This document shows, piece after piece, positions 1 through 4,078 of a DNA stretch of 9,485 bases (position 1 is its first letter; each line of letters starts with the position of its first letter). Under the pieces are notes generated by a model. The model worked only from the letters and a program-made list of their open reading frames with translations. It ran no database searches and was not told where the DNA came from. This DNA comes from JASFRS01 sp050114795 (GTDB lineage Bacteria; Pseudomonadota; Alphaproteobacteria; Sphingomonadales; CAKZYD01), in the NCBI GenBank assembly GCA_050114795.1, contig JASFRS010000090.1, positions 1 to 9,485 on the forward strand, written 5' to 3'. A program made the translations under genes and the position numbers.

Positions 1-116
1 GTTCTTAGCAGTTGCTCGACCTCCCCATCATCGATCATGCCGTCCATAATGGTATCACAGACCTGTTTCAAGCGAGGGTCACCAAAACGCAATATATTTG
101 AAAGCGGGTTGTCCAT
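1..116 (-). CDS. Peptide-deformylase-like protein, N-terminal 38 codons only (runs off the left edge)
   Basis: Seen: an open frame starts at ATG 116-114 on the minus strand and continues to the window edge without a stop. A strong ribosome site (GAGGGGGG, 130-123) lies six bases upstream. The peptide begins MDNPLSNILRFGDPRLKQVC and continues DTIMDGMIDDGEVEQLLR. Known: peptide deformylases open with an I-L-x-x-G/P-D-P-R-L segment followed by an acidic stretch that leads into the first helix, and this fits. Peptide deformylase is a metal-dependent cytoplasmic hydrolase that removes formyl groups from N-formyl amides. The diagnostic motifs (GxGLAAxQ, EGCLS, HExDH) would lie outside the window, so the family call rests only on the N-terminus. 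The gene starts 29 bp after the stop of the isonitrile-hydratase-like gene with no terminator between them, so the two are probably co-transcribed. It could be the housekeeping deformylase or a specialised paralogue. Confidence 0.55.
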   Translation of the reverse strand, partial: MDNPLSNILRFGDPRLKQVCDTIMDGMIDDGEVEQLLR

Positions 117-145
117 AAAGTGCCCCCCTCGGCAGGACTAATAAT

Positions 146-814
146 CTACGGCCAATTGGAAAAAATCTTTTCTCGTTCAGCACGCGAAGCGCCAATCCGT
201 TCTTTAGCGGAGGCTAAAACTTTAGCTGAGGCTCCTTTGGGGGTTCCGGCGTTCATGGGGGGAGCCGGCGCATATTCAAGGGCAAGCTGTACCGCTTCCG
301 CCTCTTCGCGCCCCATAAGTTCTGCGATAACAGCCAACCCAAAATCAATGCCTGAGGTAACGCCCCCAGCGGTGAAGATGTTACCGTCCTGCACCACACG
401 TTCATCGACGATTTCCGCACCCAAATGGGACAGAAAGTCAATTGCATACCAATGTGAGGTGGCGCGCCTACCTTTCAGCAAACCCGCTGCGCCCAGGATC
501 AGCGAACCCGTACAAACCGAAGTTATATATTTCGCACCCGCTGCCTGTTTACGCACATACTCAAGGACTTCCTTATCCTTCAGCAAAGGATTAACACCGC
601 CACCCCCGGGGACGCAGAGCACATCATACTGGGAGCTGTCTTCAAATGTGGCCGTCGGCAATAGTTTTAAACCCGTTGCCGTCGTAATTGGCTCTAAGTC
701 TTTCCAGACAAGGTCAACCTCCGTGCCCTTAGCAGAGGCAAACACCTCATAAGGGCCCGTAAGGTCAAGTTGTTGAACTTTTGGAAACACCAATATACCA
801 AAACGCAAGGTCAC
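146..814 (-). CDS. inhA: Isonitrile (isocyanide) hydratase, DJ-1/PfpI superfamily
   Basis: The predicted product, 222 residues, converts isonitriles plus water to N-substituted formamides in the cytoplasm. I chose the GTG start at 814-812. It has an AGGAA ribosome site (826-822) seven bases upstream, and the protein then begins directly at the first beta strand (VTLRFGILVFPKVQQLDLTG). An ATG at 922 would add 36 residues with no family resemblance, encoded by palindromic regulatory DNA. With the GTG start, Asp17 (QQLDLTG), Cys101 and Thr102 (SVCTGSLILGAAGLL) fall exactly at the residue numbers I recall as catalytic in the Pseudomonas enzyme. Other matches to my memory of that enzyme are LVWKDLEPIT, the VPGGGGV turn, GRRATSHW after the nucleophile elbow, and LEYAPAPP near the C-terminus. 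The length is also usual for the family. It is divergent from a GlxA-type regulator and upstream of a deformylase-like gene. A different DJ-1-family hydratase or amidase remains the alternative. Confidence 0.85.
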   Translation of the reverse strand: MTLRFGILVFPKVQQLDLTGPYEVFASAKGTEVDLVWKDLEPITTATGLKLLPTATFEDSSQYDVLCVPGGGGVNPLLKDKEVLEYVRKQAAGAKYITSVCTGSLILGAAGLLKGRRATSHWYAIDFLSHLGAEIVDERVVQDGNIFTAGGVTSGIDFGLAVIAELMGREEAEAVQLALEYAPAPPMNAGTPKGASAKVLASAKERIGASRAEREKIFSNWP

Positions 815-821
815 AAATATA

Positions 822-826
822 TTCCT
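822..826 (-). promoter_or_regulatory. Ribosome binding site that decides the GTG start of the isonitrile hydratase gene
   Basis: On the minus strand AGGAA lies seven bases before GTG 814-812. The family-conserved protein begins at this GTG, whereas the more upstream ATG at 922 adds residues unlike the family. This supports the shorter gene. Confidence 0.6.
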
Positions 827-839
827 AACAGGACTCTCA

Positions 840-883
840 AAATCAACTGCACTAATTCCAAACCGAATTGGTGCAGTTGATTT
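840..883. promoter_or_regulatory. Long near-perfect palindrome in the divergent intergenic region, likely operator
   Basis: Seen: the left arm 840-858 (AAATCAACTGCACTAATTC) and right arm 865-883 (GAATTGGTGCAGTTGATTT) are inverted copies, 18 of 19 positions matching, around a six-base spacer CAAACC (859-864). The one mismatch would be a G-U pair in RNA. It sits between the divergent isonitrile hydratase and GlxA-type regulator genes and has no T-run, so a protein-binding operator is more likely than a terminator. Each arm ends outward in TTGATT, a plausible -35 box. On the plus strand this lies 17 bases from a possible -10 at 900-905. Inference: the adjacent GlxA-type regulator binds here and controls both directions. 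Confidence 0.7.
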
Positions 884-905
884 AATCCTGCATAGCAGGT
901 AAAAA
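877..905 (+). promoter_or_regulatory. Possible sigma-70 promoter of the GlxA-type regulator
   Basis: TTGATT (877-882), a 17-base spacer, then TAAAAA (900-905). The -35 lies in the right arm of the long palindrome, and a small dyad (887-899) fills the spacer, so a bound regulator would block RNA polymerase. The match to consensus is only moderate. Confidence 0.35.
887..899. repeat. Small dyad CCTGC-ATA-GCAGG
   Basis: A perfect five-base inverted repeat with a three-base spacer, four bases from the long palindrome and inside the spacer of the possible regulator promoter. It may be a second operator site or chance. Confidence 0.45.
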
Positions 906-906
906 T

Positions 907-922
907 ATGGCAGTTTTGCCAT
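907..922. repeat. Small dyad ATGGCA-GTTT-TGCCAT
   Basis: A perfect six-base inverted repeat with a four-base spacer, 22 bases before the GlxA-type regulator start and close to its expected transcript start. It could be an operator half or a short hairpin in the leader. No T-run follows, so it is not a terminator. Confidence 0.4.
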
Positions 923-944
923 TTAACCCTCGTTTTTCGCCAAA

Positions 945-1901
945 ATGCCACAAAGAATTGAAATTCTGACCTTTAAGGACGTTCAACTGCTTGACGTTGC
1001 CGGACCCCTGCAGGTCTTTGCCACAGCCAATGACCTGGCTGTTCAAAATGGTCTCAAGCCACCTTATGAACCAATTGCAGTGGGGTATGGCGAAAGGATT
1101 AAGACATCTTCAGGGTTACACCTCCATATCGACGGCCCTCCAAAAGATGACATATCACTAGATACGCTTATCATCCCTGGCGGCTGGGGTGTTGATAAGG
1201 CTTGCGAGGACAAAGAACTGCTGGAATGGATCCGCCAGCGCTCACAAAAGGCTAGGAGAACAGTATCTGTATGTAGCGGAGCATTTCTTTTAGCTCAAGT
1301 CGGGCTGCTTGACGGTCGTAGAGCAGCAACCCATTGGGCACGTTGTGGTGAATTTGCTCAACGCTTCTCCAATGTTAAATTGGAAGCAGACCCTATTTTT
1401 ACCCGTGATGAGGAAATCTGGACATCTGCTGGGGTTACGTCCGGCATAGACCTTTCACTGGCATTAGTTGAAGACGATTTAGGGCACGACAAAGCTTTAG
1501 CCGTTGCCCGCCAATTGGTTGTTTTTCTTAAACGCCCCGGCGGTCAGTCTCAATTTAGTGCCGCGCTTACACTGCAAGATAGCGGCGGTCAATTTGACGA
1601 GCTCCATACCTGGGTCCAACAAAATCTACACCGCCCCCTACCCCTTTCCAAATTGGCTGAACACACGCGCATGAGCGATCGCAGCTTTTCCCGCCATTAC
1701 CAGAAAGCGACAGGCAAAACGCCAGCCAAAGCCATCAAGGAAATACGCCTTGAAACAGCACGCAGGCTTTTGGAACAGGGACTTCAGATCAACCGCGTCG
1801 CGCTGCGCTGCGGTTTTGGCTCAGAAGAAACCATGCGGCGCGCATTCCTAAGCCATTTCGGCATTGCGCCTCGAGACTATCGCGAGAGATTTGCAAGCTA
1901 G
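945..1901 (+). CDS. GlxA family transcriptional regulator (DJ-1/PfpI domain + AraC-type HTH)
   Basis: A 318-residue one-component cytoplasmic regulator. Residues about 4-190 form a DJ-1/PfpI (class I glutamine-amidotransferase-like) sensor domain: VQLLDVAGPLQVF at 13-25, the turn IIPGGWGVD at 77-85, nucleophile elbow VSVCSGAFLLA with Cys110, then GRRAATHW at 124-131. Residues about 218-315 form the AraC DNA-binding domain with two helix-turn-helix units (about 232-257 and 282-306) and the usual ending FGIAPRDYRERF. The intact DVAGPLQVF motif places it with FtrA/GlxA-like proteins rather than the GbdR/CdhR quaternary-amine regulators, whose matching segment is degenerate. No ribosome site is visible before ATG 945, yet the protein starts at the first conserved strand, so the start is credible with weak or leaderless initiation. 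It is divergent from isonitrile hydratase, the most likely target together with itself. It is also co-directional with the BCCT gene 91 bp downstream, which is a second possible target. Confidence 0.9.
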   Translation: MPQRIEILTFKDVQLLDVAGPLQVFATANDLAVQNGLKPPYEPIAVGYGERIKTSSGLHLHIDGPPKDDISLDTLIIPGGWGVDKACEDKELLEWIRQRSQKARRTVSVCSGAFLLAQVGLLDGRRAATHWARCGEFAQRFSNVKLEADPIFTRDEEIWTSAGVTSGIDLSLALVEDDLGHDKALAVARQLVVFLKRPGGQSQFSAALTLQDSGGQFDELHTWVQQNLHRPLPLSKLAEHTRMSDRSFSRHYQKATGKTPAKAIKEIRLETARRLLEQGLQINRVALRCGFGSEETMRRAFLSHFGIAPRDYRERFAS

Positions 1902-1911
1902 ACAAATTTCT
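1885..1911 (+). terminator. Weak AT-rich hairpin over the end of the GlxA-type regulator gene
   Basis: AGAGATTTG (1885-1893) pairs with CAAATTTCT (1903-1911), nine pairs including one G-U, around a nine-base loop containing the stop codon. Only TTTAA follows, so termination would be inefficient. It may be a weak terminator or chance. Confidence 0.25.
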
Positions 1912-1932
1912 TTAATGGCACTCTGCGTTTTT

Positions 1933-1949
1933 TAATTTGAATACAAATT
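1933..1949 (+). promoter_or_regulatory. 17-bp AT-rich element before the BCCT gene, shared with the element before the TonB receptor
   Basis: TAATTTGAATACAAATT matches the element at 3982-3998 at 15 of 17 positions. Internally it has AATTTG and CAAATT as inverted arms (1934-1939, 1944-1949). It overlaps a possible -35 box TTGAAT (1937-1942). It lies 43 bases before the transporter start. A shared operator or shared promoter type is the likely meaning. Confidence 0.5.
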
Positions 1950-1965
1950 TTTATTGTCCTAATGT
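1937..1965 (+). promoter_or_regulatory. Possible sigma-70 promoter of the BCCT transporter gene
   Basis: TTGAAT (1937-1942), a 17-base spacer, then TAATGT (1960-1965). The -10 match is poor (three of six), but the same -35 and spacing recur before the receptor gene at 3986-4014. The leader would be about 20-25 bases. Confidence 0.3.
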
Positions 1966-1992
1966 CCGGCGCAAAATGGCAGGTGTAGAATT

Positions 1993-3984
1993 ATGCTTTA
2001 TGACAGTAAAAACCCCCTAAAATCACAAATGAAAGCAGGCGTTCTACCCAGCGTCTTCATACCCGCGGCGGCGTTAATTATCTTACTGGTGACTTTTACG
2101 ATTGTTGCCCCCAGCACAGCTCAGATCGTTTTTCAATCGGTGAATCAATGGATATTGGACACGATGGGTTGGTTCTATGCACTTGCTGTAACGGGTTTTC
2201 TGATCTTTGCACTTATTCTGGCATCCAGTCGTTTTGGCGCCATTCGTCTTGGCCCTGATCATTCAGAACCGGATTATAGCTTTACAAGCTGGTTTGCGAT
2301 GTTGTTTTCCGCAGGCATGGGGATTGGCCTCATGTTCTTTGCCGTTGCTGAGCCTGTTATTCATTACACAGCCCCGCCTACAGCCGAGCCGAGAACAATC
2401 GAGGCTGCAAAAGAAGCCATGCAGGCTACATTTTTCCATTGGGGCATAAATGCTTGGGCGATCTATGCTGTGGTTGGGCTTGTCCTCGCTTATTTTGGAT
2501 TTCGCCATAGGTTGCCATTAACGATTAGGTCAGCCCTTTACCCCTTAATCGGCGATCGAATTTACGGCCCTATCGGCCACGCTGTCGATATTTTCGCCGT
2601 TCTTGGAACTCTATTCGGCGTCGCCGCATCCCTTGGTTTTGGCGTTGCACAGGTCAATAATGGCCTTAGCTATTTGTTTGATATACCTGTCAGCATCAAC
2701 GTTCAAATGCTCCTCATCGTATTGATTACAGGGGCGGCCACAGTCTCCGTTGTAACCGGTTTGGATGCAGGCATTAAACGCCTTTCAGAACTCAATCTAG
2801 CTCTGGCTTTGCTCCTGCTCATATTTGTGATTTTAATCGGCCCAAGCATCTTAATCATTGGCGCATTTGCAGAAAATCTTGGGAATTATGTCACGACAAT
2901 CATTGAACGTTCTCTTCGCGTTGGCACCTATGGCACAGACAGCGACTGGATTGGTGACTGGACTATTTTTTACTGGGGTTGGTGGATTAGTTGGTCACCT
3001 TTTGTCGGCATGTTCATTGCGCGCATCAGTCGCGGGCGAACCATAAGAGAATTCATTGTGGGCGTTCTCTTCGTTCCATCACTGCTTTCATTTTTATGGC
3101 TAACTGCTTATGGCAATACAGCCTTGGATCTTATAGGGTCCGGTGCCGCGGAAATCGCCAGTACCGTAGCAGATAATTTGCCAGTAGCTTTGTTCGTCTT
3201 CTTCGACCAAATGCCCTTTGCCAGCATTACGTCCACCATTGGTATCATCTTAGTTGTTACTTTTTTCGTCACATCGTCTGACAGCGGATCTTTGGTCATT
3301 GATATCATTACCTCAGGTGGACAGACTGAAAATCCCGTATGGCAAAGAATTTTCTGGGCTTCCACTGAAGGTATTGTTGCCGCAGTACTGCTTTTAGCAG
3401 GCGGCTTGGCGGCTTTGCAGGCTGCAGCCATTGCAACGGCCCTGCCCTTCACCTTTGTTCTTTTATTCGCTGTTGCCGGATTGATGCGCGGCCTAACCCT
3501 TGAAGCAACAAAGGCCAGAGGTGCGGATGTTGCACCCGACATCGCCCCCGCATCCAGCGCCATGCCTTGGAAAACAAGGCTAAATGCTATTTTAAGCCAC
3601 CCTGGGAAAGCTAAAATTGACGCGTTTCTAAATGAAACCGTAAAACCTGCACTGGAAGATGTAGCCAAAGAAATCGAGGATCATGATACCGGGGCCACAG
3701 CTAAGATCACTGATGACCCTATCACAATCACTATCGGGCACGAAGACGAGCCGGATTTTCGCTTTTCCGTAGTAGCAAAAGGCTATCATGCACCAGCGTT
3801 TGCTTTTGCTGACAGCAATCTCGACGTCCCTAAAAGCGAAAAGGTCTTCCGGGCAGAAGTCTATCTTGCTCAAGGTGGCCAGGACTATGACATTTACGGC
3901 TATACCCGCGAACAGATCATCCATGAAGTTCTGAACCAATATAACCGACACTTACATTTTCTCCATCTCGCACGTGCACAATAA
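1993..3984 (+). CDS. betT: BCCT family transporter, BetT-like (choline / glycine betaine type)
   Basis: A 663-residue inner-membrane secondary transporter of the betaine/choline/carnitine family, normally driven by a proton or sodium gradient. About twelve hydrophobic segments span residues 20-500. Family hallmarks are visible: glycine-rich GMGIGLMFF with AEPVIHY (108-125), the aromatic box WTIFYWGWWISWSPFVGMF (323-341, Trp328/330/331/334), ISRGRTIREF after it (345-354), and VTSSDSGSLV (426-435). A long soluble tail of about 160 residues follows. Its end, QDYDIYGYTREQIIHEVLNQ then HLHFLHL, resembles the osmosensing C-terminal domain of BetT, and the total length is close to BetT (about 675). 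The start has AGGTG (1981-1985) seven bases upstream. Substrate cannot be read safely: choline is favoured by the tail, but betaine, carnitine or DMSP transporters share the core. No betA, betB or betI is visible. A TonB receptor follows 94 bp downstream with a matching upstream element. Confidence 0.9.
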   Translation: MLYDSKNPLKSQMKAGVLPSVFIPAAALIILLVTFTIVAPSTAQIVFQSVNQWILDTMGWFYALAVTGFLIFALILASSRFGAIRLGPDHSEPDYSFTSWFAMLFSAGMGIGLMFFAVAEPVIHYTAPPTAEPRTIEAAKEAMQATFFHWGINAWAIYAVVGLVLAYFGFRHRLPLTIRSALYPLIGDRIYGPIGHAVDIFAVLGTLFGVAASLGFGVAQVNNGLSYLFDIPVSINVQMLLIVLITGAATVSVVTGLDAGIKRLSELNLALALLLLIFVILIGPSILIIGAFAENLGNYVTTIIERSLRVGTYGTDSDWIGDWTIFYWGWWISWSPFVGMFIARISRGRTIREFIVGVLFVPSLLSFLWLTAYGNTALDLIGSGAAEIASTVADNLPVALFVFFDQMPFASITSTIGIILVVTFFVTSSDSGSLVIDIITSGGQTENPVWQRIFWASTEGIVAAVLLLAGGLAALQAAAIATALPFTFVLLFAVAGLMRGLTLEATKARGADVAPDIAPASSAMPWKTRLNAILSHPGKAKIDAFLNETVKPALEDVAKEIEDHDTGATAKITDDPITITIGHEDEPDFRFSVVAKGYHAPAFAFADSNLDVPKSEKVFRAEVYLAQGGQDYDIYGYTREQIIHEVLNQYNRHLHFLHLARAQ

Positions 3985-4001
3985 TTTGAATTCTAATTAT
4001 T
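3980..4001. promoter_or_regulatory. 22-bp imperfect palindrome over the BCCT stop codon, second copy of the shared element
   Basis: Arms AATAATT (3980-3986) and AATTATT (3995-4001) flank a GAATTC centre (3988-3993), and 20 of 22 positions are symmetric. Its core, TAATTTGAATTCTAATT (3982-3998), repeats the element before the BCCT gene (1933-1949) with two differences. The stem is too AT-rich for a good terminator. A dimeric regulator site, of the size used by MarR-type proteins, is a reasonable reading. Confidence 0.5.
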
Positions 4002-4014
4002 TTTGTTCTATGTA
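3986..4014 (+). promoter_or_regulatory. Possible sigma-70 promoter of the TonB receptor gene
   Basis: TTGAAT (3986-3991), a 17-base spacer, then TATGTA (4009-4014). Same -35 and spacer as the candidate before the BCCT gene. It would give a leader of about 58 bases containing the hairpin at 4033-4049. Confidence 0.33.
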
Positions 4015-4032
4015 TCTGCCGGAGATTCGCAA

Positions 4033-4049
4033 CGGGCCACAAAGGCCCG
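4033..4049 (+). other. GC-rich hairpin in the receptor gene leader
   Basis: CGGGCC (4033-4038) and GGCCCG (4044-4049) form a perfect six-pair stem with loop ACAAA. The sequence after it is AT-rich but has no T-run, so it is a poor rho-independent terminator. It could end some BCCT transcripts or act as a stabilising or regulatory hairpin in the receptor mRNA. It is 29 bases before ATG 4079. Confidence 0.4.
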
Positions 4050-4054
4050 AATAA

Positions 4055-4066
4055 ATTTAATTAAAT
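4055..4066. repeat. 12-bp perfect AT palindrome upstream of the receptor ribosome site
   Basis: ATTTAATTAAAT is its own reverse complement. It directly precedes the ribosome site GGAAGG (4069-4074). It may be an unstructured A/U-rich translation enhancer or another regulator site, but short AT palindromes arise easily by chance. Confidence 0.3.
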
Positions 4067-4078
4067 ACGGAAGGTAGT

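Noticed and set aside
120..752. Plus-strand open frame of 210 codons
   Set aside because: It lies antisense to the well-supported isonitrile hydratase gene and its Ser/Thr/Pro/Ala-rich product matches no family I know.
815..922. N-terminal extension of the isonitrile hydratase to ATG 922
   Set aside because: The extra 36 residues do not resemble the family, the DNA is palindromic regulatory sequence, and GTG 814 has a ribosome site and gives Asp17/Cys101/Thr102 numbering.
945..1901. GbdR/CdhR-type regulator of betaine or carnitine catabolism, tempting beside a BCCT gene
   Set aside because: The intact DVAGPLQVF motif and nucleophile cysteine fit FtrA/GlxA-like proteins better, and the divergent partner is isonitrile hydratase. 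Control of the BCCT gene remains possible.
3108..3668. Minus-strand open frame of 186 codons inside the BCCT gene
   Set aside because: Antisense to conserved membrane segments, with no recognisable domain.
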